From Paenibacillus ottowii (GTDB lineage Bacteria > Bacillota > Bacilli > Paenibacillales > Paenibacillaceae): a stretch of DNA of 64,000 nucleotides. The stretch covers positions 558,001-622,000 of the forward strand of contig NZ_VIJZ01000001.1 of the NCBI RefSeq assembly GCF_006874425.1, written 5' to 3'. A program made the translations under genes and the position numbers. Positions 17,239-25,581 of this stretch are shown piece after piece (within the stretch, counting starts at the first letter, position 1; each line of letters starts with the position of its first letter). The notes under the pieces were generated by a model, which was not told the DNA's origin, searched no databases, and saw only the letters and a list, made by a program, of their open reading frames with translations.

Positions 17239-18300
17239 ATGTTTGGATTTAATTTTGTTAAATTTCAGCCCAGTGAGTATGTCATGAAGGTGAAGAATGG
17301 GAAGGTGGTTCGAGAGGGAGTTGGATTATCTTTTTATTACTACGCCCCGACTACCTCGGTTGTCGTCGTACCGATCTCTTCCATTGATGTGCCGTTCATG
17401 TTTGAGGATATGACGAATGATTTCCAAGCGGTGACAGTGCAGGGGCAACTGACTTATCGGATTGTGGATTACCGCAGAACGACGCAGATTTTAAACTACA
17501 CGTATGATTTAAAGGAGCGACGCTATATTTCGGATGATCCAAGCAAACTGGCCCAACGGGTGATAAATATCGCCAAGGTGCTTACCAAAAAGTATTTGGA
17601 ACGTGTCCCACTCAAAGAAGCTGTTCAGTCCAGTGAACGTCTGGCTCAAAACATGACGAAGGATATTGCTCAACATACTGAAATGGAGAAACTGGGTATT
17701 GAGGTCATGGGGCTGTCCATTTTGGCGATTTTACCAAATAAGGAGACGATGAGAGCACTGGAAGCACAGGCGAGGGAGGAAATTCTTCGCAATGCGGATC
17801 AAGCTTTGTATGAGCGCCGTAACGCATCCATTGAGCAGGAGCGGCGTGTGAAGGAAAATGAGTTGAATACGGAAATTGCGGTGGAGACGAAAAAAAGACA
17901 GATTCGCGAAACCCAACTCGATGCCGAGCGTTCCGTAAAGCAAAAGCAAAGTGAGATGAAGGAGGAGCAGTTGCGGTTTGACACGGCGTTGGAGGAGAAA
18001 AAGCGCGAACTGATTGAGCTGACCGTAACGAATAAAAAGGCCGAAGCTGATGCCAAGGCCTATGAGCTAACAGCGGTGATGAAATCGTTGCAGGATGTCG
18101 AGCCTAACGTACTTCAAGCTATGGCCAACATGGATATGAGCCCAGATAAGCTGATTGCGATCGCCTTTCAGGAACTTGCAGAAAATGCAGGAAAAATCGG
18201 TCAGTTGAACATTACACCGGATCTGCTGCAAGGTCTCATGTCAGATACGGGAACGAGCGGATCAGCAGGATCGAGAGGCTCTGGAGGAAGAACACGATGA
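17239..18300 (+). CDS. SPFH (band 7) domain protein
   Basis: A 353-residue SPFH/prohibitin-type protein. The SPFH domain covers about residues 5-180 (KFQPSEYVMKVKNGKVVREGVGLSFYY, then QAVTVQGQLTYRI). A long charged coiled coil rich in Glu, Arg and Lys covers 180-290, and a Gly/Ser-rich tail ends the protein. Unlike flotillins it has no N-terminal membrane helix, so it may be cytoplasmic or peripheral. SPFH proteins oligomerise into rings on membranes. Its last codons overlap the next start (ATGA), indicating tight coupling with the NAD-kinase-like gene. Confidence 0.9.
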   Translation: MFGFNFVKFQPSEYVMKVKNGKVVREGVGLSFYYYAPTTSVVVVPISSIDVPFMFEDMTNDFQAVTVQGQLTYRIVDYRRTTQILNYTYDLKERRYISDDPSKLAQRVINIAKVLTKKYLERVPLKEAVQSSERLAQNMTKDIAQHTEMEKLGIEVMGLSILAILPNKETMRALEAQAREEILRNADQALYERRNASIEQERRVKENELNTEIAVETKKRQIRETQLDAERSVKQKQSEMKEEQLRFDTALEEKKRELIELTVTNKKAEADAKAYELTAVMKSLQDVEPNVLQAMANMDMSPDKLIAIAFQELAENAGKIGQLNITPDLLQGLMSDTGTSGSAGSRGSGGRTR

Positions 18301-19298
18301 ACAGCCGAATGACAGAGCAGAAGATTATTTTGGTGAAGCGTAAAACGCGACTGGAGGAACTGATTGTCCGATACAACACGGTGCAGCAGGCTCGTTTCTT
18401 TATGGAACGGCTGGGGGCGGATTTCAGTGATTATGTGCTGGAGGATGAGAATTACCGCAGGGCGGTGGCAACGGCGACGTCCGAGTTATCGGCTTTGGGA
18501 CGTGTACAGATTGTGGAGCGGGAGCATGTGCCGAACTTTATTTTTGGTGAACAGGATACGGTGGTGGTACTGGGGCAGGATGGTCTGGTAGCCAACACGT
18601 TAAAATATTTGACAGAACAGCCGCTGATCGGTGTGAATCCAGATCCAATGCGCTGGGACGGGGTATTGCTGCCGTTTACTGTATCTGATCTGCGCTGGGT
18701 GGTGCCAGATGTGTTCGTGCACAGACGGCCGATTAAGGAGGTTACGCTGGCTAAGGCCCAACTGAATGACGGTCAATCCTTATATGCCGTGAACGATTTG
18801 TTCATCGGGCGCAAAACTCATGTGTCTGCGAGATATGAGCTGAGATTGGAGGGGCAGGTAGAGCAGCAATCATCCAGCGGTATTATTGTTTCCACAGGAC
18901 TGGGAGCGACAGGCTGGTTGAAGAGTGTGCTGGCTGGAGCGGCCGGAATTGTCGGCAGTGCTACACGGCACCCAGTCTCGCTGACTCCAGATCACCTGAT
19001 GACAGATGCTGCTTTCAGTCAAGAAGGGGCAGTAGAAGGAATGGGGCATGATCATCGTGCAGCCTGGAGTTTGCCATCGCTTTATTTTACGGTGAGAGAA
19101 CCGTTTCCCAGCCGGACGACTGCTGCGGAGCTGGTATTTGGACAGGTGGCAGTTGAAAGACCGCTGCGTATTGCTTCGCAGATGCCGGAGAACGGAGTTA
19201 TTTTCAGTGATGGAGTAGAAAGCGACTTCCTGGAGTTTAATGCTGGCATTGAGGCGACCATTGGACCGGCGGAGAAAAAAGGGCATCTGGTCGTATAG
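18297..19298 (+). CDS. NAD-kinase-like protein with altered motifs
   Basis: A 333-residue protein that follows the fold order of ATP-NAD/diacylglycerol-type kinases. VVLGQDGLV (residues 91-98) stands where GGDGT is expected, GVNPDP (112-117) for the GIN strand, AVNDLFIG (164-171) for the LNE motif, and SSGIIVSTGLGATGW (193-207) for the GLIVSTPTGSTAY substrate loop. The catalytic Asp is kept, but the first two Gly, the Thr and the Glu are changed, so it may bind a nucleotide without being the housekeeping NAD kinase. GGAGG lies nine bases before the ATG, which overlaps the SPFH stop by four bases. Confidence 0.72.
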   Translation: MNSRMTEQKIILVKRKTRLEELIVRYNTVQQARFFMERLGADFSDYVLEDENYRRAVATATSELSALGRVQIVEREHVPNFIFGEQDTVVVLGQDGLVANTLKYLTEQPLIGVNPDPMRWDGVLLPFTVSDLRWVVPDVFVHRRPIKEVTLAKAQLNDGQSLYAVNDLFIGRKTHVSARYELRLEGQVEQQSSSGIIVSTGLGATGWLKSVLAGAAGIVGSATRHPVSLTPDHLMTDAAFSQEGAVEGMGHDHRAAWSLPSLYFTVREPFPSRTTAAELVFGQVAVERPLRIASQMPENGVIFSDGVESDFLEFNAGIEATIGPAEKKGHLVV

Positions 19299-19375
19299 AG
19301 GTTTGTACAGGACAGCAATGGGTAATTATGATTAAGGTACAACCATCAGATGAAATTAATAAAGGAGGAATCAAC

Positions 19376-19555
19376 ATGAGCGACCATACTCAAGACGAGG
19401 CGAAAATCCGCAACAAGAAGAACGAGGACGGAGATTCCTTGATGGAGAAGACGAAGCTGGACAACGGCGTGGATATCGAGCCAGAAGCTGATGAATGGAT
19501 TGCGAAGCCCACACCAGTATCATACGACGATACAAAATCCTCTTCGCAGAAATAA
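19376..19555 (+). CDS. Small acidic hypothetical protein, 59 residues
   Basis: A short, highly charged, probably disordered protein (MSDHTQDEAKIRNKKNEDGD at the start, many Asp, Glu and Lys, a Ser-rich end). The ATG at 19376 has AAAGGAGG at ideal spacing, which is why it is preferred over the in-frame ATG at 19328. It lies 77 bases after the NAD-kinase-like gene and just before the terminator at 19586, so it may be the third gene of that operon. Function unknown. Confidence 0.7.
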   Translation: MSDHTQDEAKIRNKKNEDGDSLMEKTKLDNGVDIEPEADEWIAKPTPVSYDDTKSSSQK

Positions 19556-19585
19556 GGCTCTTGCGTCTCAATAGAGCAATGATGC

Positions 19586-19626
19586 AAAGACAGATGATCC
19601 TTTAAGTGGGTCATCTGTCTTTTTAA
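19586..19626 (+). terminator. Terminator closing the SPFH operon
   Basis: AAAGACAGATGA (19586-19597) pairs perfectly with TCATCTGTCTTT (19611-19622), then TTTT. Confidence 0.9.
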
Positions 19627-19629
19627 ATT

Positions 19630-20141
19630 TTTAATTAAATCTGATCTGGAATATACTTTCCATACTAGCTCACGACGGCTGCTTCCCTCTGTTTTCAAGA
19701 AAATTGATTTCAGATGATCCTGCACCGTGTAAGCCGTAATATGAAGTGCACTTGCCAGTCCCTTGGTAGAAAAGCCTTGCACAATGAGATGGACAAGCTG
19801 TCTTTCTCGTTCAGTCCATGAGTAGATCTCGGCCATCGTTTGACGCAAATGGTAGGCTATGGACGCGCTAATGTTCCAAGTAGTTGTTGCTCTTCCGCGC
19901 TGAATACAGGTTTCCCATGGTAGCGAAACAACGTAATAAATCCCCAGCAGCCCCCTTTGTTCATAAACGGGACCCGCAGCTCATCCCCGAATCCAGCGGG
20001 TTGCAAAACCTCTCTATAACGTATACTTCGGTCCGGCTGGCCTTTTGTAGACCCATGAAGCGTTGCGATGGACTGTCCTTCTCGCACCAGTTGATCGTAT
20101 TTCATGATATCTTCGTACAGATATTCGTATTCTAAATGCAT
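19630..20141 (-). pseudogene. LuxR-type regulator with GAF domain, frameshifted remnant
   Basis: Two minus-strand frames together encode one protein. The upstream frame (20141-19857) gives the end of a GAF-like sensor (ELRVPFMNKGGCWGFITLF ... FSAEEQQLLGTLARP) and then hits TAG. The other frame resumes at once with IAYHLRQTMAEIYSWTERERQLVHLIVQGFSTKGLASAL and the LuxR helix-turn-helix TVQDHLKSIFLKTE. One missing base at the join, about 19856, would restore LARPIAYHLR. The N-terminal sensor part is missing or undetectable, and the C-terminal frame reads on through a terminator hairpin, which shows the native stop is lost. A sequencing error could explain the frameshift but not the other defects. 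Confidence 0.75.
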
Positions 20142-20171
20142 GGTTTGCGATTAAAGAGGGAGAGACGGCTT

Positions 20172-20939
20172 ATGACAAAGGATAACATCATCATCATTGG
20201 CGGGTATGGTCATGTTGGAAAAGTTGTATGTGTAGAAGATTAGCTCGGGGTTAACCAATCTTTTGGCTTTGCAAGTGACACAGCTCATGGATCAGACGGA
20301 TGAATTGAACATATCTTTGAGGCTGGGCTTGGGTGATCAACACGGTCAGGCTGCGATTGAGTGGACTGTAGATCAGATTCATACCGACTTGGAGGTGATA
20401 GAACAGGGACGTCCAGTGACTCAAAGAAGCTTTACCGACGGCATAGTAGCAGACTTTGGTGTAGGAGTGGATCGTCATCGGGCGTATCGATTTCCCTTTT
20501 CGGATCAGCAGACACTTCCACGTACGCTCATATTCCTACAGTCAGCACACGCCTGTGCTTCGATTCGCGTTTGACCACCCGGCTTCTGGTAGGGCCTCGG
20601 ACGATCGGGATATCAAGTCTGCTCCGACAGCTAGCAGTTCGTGAGGTTGTAGTTCGCAGCTTTGCCAAGGTGCACTTTGGAGGAAACGCTATAGCAGTCA
20701 AGGTAGACGCCCAAGGAACGCTCATTGGCAAGGAGACGAGTGTCGAATGCAGGCTAAGGGGACATCATCAGTCTAATTTAACTGCGAAAGCCGCCGTCTT
20801 TGCAGCGCTTGCCCTGTATCGTTCAGAACTTCCAGATGGTGTTTTTCACATGGAGCAGGTATTTTCATGGAATCGCATGCGGACTTGGCTGGGACAGCAG
20901 GTAGACGTAGATATTCAAGTGAACGGACAGCAAGTATAA
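20172..20939 (+). pseudogene. Saccharopine-dehydrogenase-like protein, internally deleted and frameshifted
   Basis: The start is intact: ATG at 20172 gives MTKDNIIIIGGYGHVGKVV, a Rossmann glycine loop. A stop follows at 20241, immediately joined to SGLTNLLALQVTQLMDQ in another frame. That segment normally lies over 100 residues later in this family, so most of the NADP-binding domain has been deleted. The second frame continues (GDQHGQAAIEWTVDQIHTD ... FPFSDQQTLPRTL) until about 20535. There another shift moves to a third frame, IPTVSTRLCFDSRLTTRLL, which runs to the natural-looking end at 20939. It lies divergent from the broken LuxR gene and was probably once its target. Confidence 0.8.
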
Positions 20940-21084
20940 AAGTCATATATCTGAAAAAAGGACTCTCATATCATCCAAGCTTATTCGGCAATGCCTTGCG
21001 GATAGGTCTTGGATTTCTTTTCCTATTGGATTACACTAAAAGGAAGTACATATTTCTGGGAAAGACCAGAGGGGATGATATGAA

Positions 21085-21480
21085 ATGTGGAGTCCCTATG
21101 AACATAGTAGGCAGCATCCGCACGATTTTATAGTAAAATATCGATTTTACACACCGGAAGAAGGAGGCAGGAAACAACTGCCTATTCAGGGTTATCGCTG
21201 CGATTTTTCCTATGAGGGCGACGATATTACAACAACGGGAATTTATGCAATACATCCTGAGTTTGAAGATGAAGAGGGTCAATTGATCATGGATACCAGG
21301 CACCCGGTTCACCGGGAAGGTCAGGCAAGAATGTGGATTTTGTTTGGAGAAATGAGGGGAAAGGTACACCGACACCGGATACATGTAGGAACCAGGGGAT
21401 ATTTTATGGAAGGCCCACGCCGAGTCGGTGAAGTTGAAGTTACAAGTCTGGTAGGCCTCTTGACCAATCCGCTCGACTAA
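21085..21480 (+). CDS. EF-Tu domain 3-like hypothetical protein
   Basis: A 131-residue soluble protein whose layout (FIVKYRFYTPEEGGRKQLPIQ, later ARMWILFGEMRGKV and FMEGPRRVGEVEVTSL) resembles the stand-alone beta-barrel proteins similar to the C-terminal domain of EF-Tu (the FYTxEEGGRK signature). Their function is unknown; some sit among immunity genes. AGAGGGG precedes the ATG at 21085. It lies between the pseudogene cluster and a SMI1 gene. Confidence 0.72.
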   Translation: MWSPYEHSRQHPHDFIVKYRFYTPEEGGRKQLPIQGYRCDFSYEGDDITTTGIYAIHPEFEDEEGQLIMDTRHPVHREGQARMWILFGEMRGKVHRHRIHVGTRGYFMEGPRRVGEVEVTSLVGLLTNPLD

Positions 21481-21538
21481 GCTGCTAGAATTCAATCAGA
21501 AGGTGCAATCAGACAACGATGGAGGTGTTCAATCCAAG

Positions 21539-22096
21539 ATGGATGTCGCTTATATTATCGATCTATTACGTAAAGACGATGTAACCTTAACCCCAGGCTT
21601 ATCCACCCGGGAGATTTCTGAGGTCGAAGACAGGTATGATATTCACTTTCCGCCCGACTTAAGAGAGCTGCTGATGAACGTTCTTCCAATCGGTAGAAGC
21701 TTTATTCCTTGGAGAGATACGTCACCACAGCGGATGGGTGTAATTTGGGAAAGGCTGAATTGGCCGCTCGAAGGTATGATTTTCGATGTGGAACAGAATA
21801 TGTTCTGGCATTCTGAATGGGGGAATAGACCAACAGATTTGCAGGAAGCCGTGGACATATGTAAACGTGAGTTTTTGCGCGTGCCCAAGCTGATCCCCAT
21901 CTATGGTCACCGATATATCCCAGAGCAGCCTTGTGAAGAAGGAAATCCGGTATTTTCAGTGTATCAAACGGATATTATCGTGTATGGAGAAAGTTTGCAG
22001 GAATATTTCAAGCAGGAATTTGGAGAGAAGACTTACGAACAGATTGATTTTGAGGCCGTAAAAACAGTTCGCTTTTGGAGTGATTTATGTAGTTGA
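21539..22096 (+). CDS. SMI1/KNR4-family protein
   Basis: About 185 residues. The opening LTPGLSTREISEVEDRYDIHFPPDLRELLMNVLPIG matches the SMI1/KNR4 N-terminal signature (LxxxEIxxxExxxxxxFPxDLxxLL), followed by RMGVIWERLNWPLEGMIFDVEQNMFW and a mid-domain VPKLIPIYGHRYIP. This superfamily is widespread among immunity proteins of polymorphic toxin systems. The ATG at 21539 has GGAGG 13 bases upstream; a GTG at 21503 is an alternative. No toxin gene is adjacent. Confidence 0.82.
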   Translation: MDVAYIIDLLRKDDVTLTPGLSTREISEVEDRYDIHFPPDLRELLMNVLPIGRSFIPWRDTSPQRMGVIWERLNWPLEGMIFDVEQNMFWHSEWGNRPTDLQEAVDICKREFLRVPKLIPIYGHRYIPEQPCEEGNPVFSVYQTDIIVYGESLQEYFKQEFGEKTYEQIDFEAVKTVRFWSDLCS

Positions 22097-22211
22097 AGCG
22101 TCGAATCGCTAGGAAGTTAAATAAGTCGAGGCAAAGGAAGGATTGTGATCGGAGTTGTTCAATTCGTCTCAAGCTGATCGGTATAAATTTACGGACAGAA
22201 AGGAGCTCGTT

Positions 22212-22925
22212 ATGTCTATAGAAGCCATTATTTTTGATCTGGATAATACACTGATTCATCGCAAACAGGCATTTGCTGCATATACGGAGCGTTTTATAGA
22301 ACGATTTATTGTGGCAGAAGAACCAGCCAGCCACGCGGCTGTCGTTGAGCGAATACGTCTGGCAGATCAGGACGGCTACCGGGATAAGAAAGAGCTGTAT
22401 ACTGAGCTGCATGCAAACCTGAAACTGAAAAATCCCGATACGACAGTCCAGGAGATGCTGGGCTTTTGGTATGGGGAATTTCATAAGTTTACGGTATTGA
22501 TGGATGGGGCCAAGGAAGTGCTGTCCGAACTACGGTCTCGAGGCTTGAAGCTTGGTATTATTACCAACGGCTCACTTCGTACGCAGCAGGCTAAGATTGA
22601 CCGGGTTATGCTGAGAGATTATGTGGATTCCATTATCGTATCGGGTGGCGTCAACGTCGAGAAGCCTAATCCTCGTATTTTCGAGTTGGCACTGAAAGAG
22701 CTGGACATTGCCGAACCTGGTCATGCCTGTTACGTAGGCGATCATCCGACGAATGATATTCGTGGTGCGCAAAGTGCAGGGCTGCATACCATCTGGCTGG
22801 AAGGCTTTATGACGTGGAATGAAATGGACATTGTACCGGATCATCAGATTGGGAGTCTACGTGAAATCACTGGCTGGCTGGATCGTCTCAGCTATCCATC
22901 GAATATGGAGGAGGGGGCATCATGA
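22212..22925 (+). CDS. HAD-superfamily hydrolase, subfamily IA
   Basis: A 237-residue phosphatase-like protein. Motif I is IFDLDNTLIHRKQ with nucleophile Asp at about residue 8, motif II IITNGS, motif III a Lys in VEKPNPRIF, and motif IV YVGDHPTNDI. This order and the helical cap between motifs I and II fit the subfamily IA phosphatases. The substrate is unknown. The ATG at 22212 has AAAGGAG at good spacing, unlike the 19-codon longer frame. The stop overlaps the following GNAT start by four bases. Confidence 0.9.
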   Translation: MSIEAIIFDLDNTLIHRKQAFAAYTERFIERFIVAEEPASHAAVVERIRLADQDGYRDKKELYTELHANLKLKNPDTTVQEMLGFWYGEFHKFTVLMDGAKEVLSELRSRGLKLGIITNGSLRTQQAKIDRVMLRDYVDSIIVSGGVNVEKPNPRIFELALKELDIAEPGHACYVGDHPTNDIRGAQSAGLHTIWLEGFMTWNEMDIVPDHQIGSLREITGWLDRLSYPSNMEEGAS

Positions 22926-23509
22926 GTAGGGAGCAGCAACCGAATCCCATTCTGTTATCGTTCCCGGAGCAATTCCAGACGGAGCGATTGACCATACGCG
23001 CTCCGCAATGGGGCGATGGCGCGGCGGTTAATGAGGCGATACGAGAAAGTGTAAATGAACTGCGACCTTGGCTTCCTTTTGCTAGAAATCTCCCTACGGC
23101 GGAGGAATCTGAAATTCGTTCACGCCAAGCCAGACTTAAATTTCTGGATCGATCTGACATGGTGCTGTATATATTTGATACGGCTTCGGGACAATTTGTA
23201 GCCAGCAGCGGTCTGCATCATATTGATTGGGATGCACGAAGATTTGAAATTGGATATTGGCTCAGAACCTCATGGACTGGAAAAGGTATTATAGCAGAGG
23301 CTGTGAACAGTATTGCGGATTTTGCCATACAGCATTTGCATGCCAATCGGGTGGAGATTCGTTGTGATTCCAGAAACACGCGCAGCGCCAAGGTAGCAGA
23401 ACGCGCAGGTTTTACACTGGAGGGGATTTTAAGAAACATCGAGTATGATGAAGAGGGGAGCATGGCACACCAAATGGTTTTTGCCAAGGTTCGTGGTATT
23501 GAATTTTAG
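22922..23509 (+). CDS. RimJ/RimL-type GNAT acetyltransferase
   Basis: A 195-residue enzyme with the RimJ/RimL layout: TERLTIRAPQWGDGAAVNEAI, then FEIGYWLRTSWTGKGIIAEAVNSI (acyl-CoA loop), NRVEIRCDSRNTRSAKVAERAGFTLEG and a C-terminal MAHQMVFAKV. Members acetylate protein N-termini or small amines. The ATG overlaps the HAD stop (ATGA), implying translational coupling. Confidence 0.9.
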   Translation: MSREQQPNPILLSFPEQFQTERLTIRAPQWGDGAAVNEAIRESVNELRPWLPFARNLPTAEESEIRSRQARLKFLDRSDMVLYIFDTASGQFVASSGLHHIDWDARRFEIGYWLRTSWTGKGIIAEAVNSIADFAIQHLHANRVEIRCDSRNTRSAKVAERAGFTLEGILRNIEYDEEGSMAHQMVFAKVRGIEF

Positions 23510-23774
23510 CAGGTGCTTGTAGGATGCTGTGGAGGCTTATTATGATTCATGATATGACGAAAAATACAGACAAGTTGGTGTGCATACAATATGACATCAG
23601 CTTAAGGTTCAGCAATCTTGCAAACGCTATCCCAAGGGATGCTATACGAGCTTTTCAGCCGTTTGGCGGATGTTTTTCTGTATTCGGACAGGTAATGTAG
23701 TATGAAAAACATTCGTAAAAGCAGCAGTAGGGGAGTTATTCTGAAAAATATGGAGAGGTTCCACTGGAAAGCTC

Positions 23775-24176
23775 GTGCTGCGTATTTGGCTGCCGTGGCT
23801 GGTCATGATCTTGTTGGGCTTGGGAAGCCGGGCTTTCTCCACCCACTTACCTGCATTCGTTGCTAATCATTTTGGGGATGCTTTGTGGGCGTGCATGATT
23901 TATTTTGGGCTGAGAATGTTGTGGGTGAATCGTCAGTTGTCTGTAGCCCTTTGGGGCAGTTTGCTGTTTTGCTTTGCTATTGAGTTCAGTCAGATGTACC
24001 AGGCTCCCTGGATTAACCACATTCGGGCGACAACCCTGGGCAGCCTAGTGCTTGGCAAAGGGTTTCTGACCGTGGATCTGATCAGGTACACGATGGGTAT
24101 TGTGGTCTCCTGGGCACTGGACCAAGGCTGCCAAAGGCCGGCCGGAATCAACAGACGTATAGAACGAGAACGATGA
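23775..24176 (+). CDS. DUF2809-type membrane protein, possible N-terminal frameshift
   Basis: A 133-residue hydrophobic protein with several membrane helices. The DUF2809 pattern is visible: MILLGLGSRAFSTHLPAFVANHFGDALWACMIYFGLRM, then FCFAIEFSQMYQAPWINHIRATTLGSLVLGKGFL. Function unknown. The listed start is GTG at 23775 with a poor ribosome site. A different frame from the ATG at 23702 encodes RFHWKARAAYLAAVAG just before, which looks like the usual charged N-terminus plus the start of the first helix. One frameshift near 23800 may therefore split the native gene. Confidence 0.65.
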   Translation: MLRIWLPWLVMILLGLGSRAFSTHLPAFVANHFGDALWACMIYFGLRMLWVNRQLSVALWGSLLFCFAIEFSQMYQAPWINHIRATTLGSLVLGKGFLTVDLIRYTMGIVVSWALDQGCQRPAGINRRIERER

Positions 24177-24213
24177 TAAGCCACTCAAATAATCTGAGAA
24201 GCGAGGGTTGCGC

Positions 24214-25455
24214 TTGAAACAAAAGAGAAAGCGTCACAGGTTGGTGGGTAAGATGATTGGGTTATGCGCAGGGTTCAGCTTGTTGTTTGCAACTATACTT
24301 ATTCCAGGGCAGGCGTTAGCCGAAAAGCAGCTTGCGGCGCCTCTTCGTTTTGATTTTGGCCCTGGAGACGTAGCTGACGGCTACACCCAGGTCACTGCCA
24401 AGGATGCTTACACGCCTGAGCGTGGCTATGGATTTATCGATCTTTCCAAGGTAACTGAAGAGAACCGTGGTGGAAGTGATGCTATACGCTCAGATTTTGT
24501 GCGTGTTCAAGGCTCATCCTTTGTCGTCAATTTACCACCTGCGGATTACACGCTTTCTCTAATTGCCGGAGATACTGCAGGAAACACGGATATTACGGTT
24601 AAAGCCGAATCCATTGTGAAAGTAGAACCTACTACCAAAACAGCAGGACAATTTGTTGAGGCTGCGTTCGAGCTTGCACTCATCGACGGTCAGCTCGAAT
24701 TGTATTTCTCAGGAAATGAAGCGAAGATCAACGCCTTGGTTATCACTCCCAAGGAAGCTCGAACGGCTGGAGAGCACCCCTCCATATACCTTGCAGGAGA
24801 TTCTACGGTTCAAACTTACAAAGCCTCGATGAAGCCTCAGGCAGGCTGGGGGCAAATGATTGCTCCATTTTTTACAGATGAGACTATTTTTGTGAACCGT
24901 TCTATTGGAGGACGCAGTACGAGGACCTTTTTGGTTCAAGGGCGATTAGATGATATTTTACGAAATATCCGTCCAGGAGATTACCTGTTCATACAGTTTG
25001 GGCATAATGATGCCGCGATCAATAATCAGGAGCGTTATGTTTCACCTGCCGATTACAAAGTATACTTAAAAACGTACATCCAAGGAGCCACCCAACGCGG
25101 TGCGATACCTGTGTTAATTACTCCTGTAGGCCGCCGGGATTATGATGCAGCAAGCGCTTCGTTTCGGATCAGTTTTCCGGAATATGTGCAGGCCATGAAG
25201 GAAACAGCATCAGAGACGAAGGTTGCGCTGGTCGATCTTAGTCGATTGAGTGTAGACTACTATGATACACTAGGACTGGAAGGAACACTTCCGTTATTTT
25301 TACATTTGGAGCCAGGTGTATATCCTGCATTTCCTGATGGCGTGAAGGACGATACACATTTTCAGGAGTATGGTGCGGAGCAAATAGCCCGGTTGGTAGC
25401 CCAAGGGGTTCGTGACTTGAATATTCCTTTATCTTCTTATGTAAAGGCAGAATAG
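24214..25455 (+). CDS. Secreted rhamnogalacturonan acetylesterase-like SGNH hydrolase (CE12 type)
   Basis: About 413 residues. A signal peptide (LKQKRKRHR, a hydrophobic core, GQALAE) is followed by a beta-rich galactose-binding-like domain (about 40-185, LRFDFGPGDVADGYTQV) and an SGNH esterase domain. Block I is YLAGDSTVQTYK with nucleophile Ser, then GGRSTRTF, QFGHNDAAI, and the catalytic DDTHFQEYG. This combination matches YesT/RhgT esterases, which remove acetyl groups from pectic rhamnogalacturonan outside the cell. The TTG at 24214 is preferred because GAGGG lies six bases upstream. No other pectinolysis gene is adjacent. Confidence 0.9.
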   Translation: MKQKRKRHRLVGKMIGLCAGFSLLFATILIPGQALAEKQLAAPLRFDFGPGDVADGYTQVTAKDAYTPERGYGFIDLSKVTEENRGGSDAIRSDFVRVQGSSFVVNLPPADYTLSLIAGDTAGNTDITVKAESIVKVEPTTKTAGQFVEAAFELALIDGQLELYFSGNEAKINALVITPKEARTAGEHPSIYLAGDSTVQTYKASMKPQAGWGQMIAPFFTDETIFVNRSIGGRSTRTFLVQGRLDDILRNIRPGDYLFIQFGHNDAAINNQERYVSPADYKVYLKTYIQGATQRGAIPVLITPVGRRDYDAASASFRISFPEYVQAMKETASETKVALVDLSRLSVDYYDTLGLEGTLPLFLHLEPGVYPAFPDGVKDDTHFQEYGAEQIARLVAQGVRDLNIPLSSYVKAE

Positions 25456-25507
25456 TTGCAATAGCACTGAGTTTCCACAACCATGATACACTCAGAAAAC
25501 AAGCTGA

Positions 25508-25547
25508 CCCTACCCAAACCCAGTAATATATATAGGCTTGGGTAGGG
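25508..25547. repeat. Perfect 10-bp inverted repeat
   Basis: CCCTACCCAA (25508-25517) and TTGGGTAGGG (25538-25547) form a stable hairpin between the esterase stop and the next ribosome site. There is no following T-run, so termination is uncertain. Confidence 0.6.
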
Positions 25548-25581
25548 CATTAATGTTCTGAACCTTAAAGGAGGAAGCAGC

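Noticed and set aside
23542..23700. 52-codon ORF with a good GGAGG site
   Set aside because: The product resembles nothing and the codons look non-coding. It may be a small gene but cannot be supported from sequence alone.
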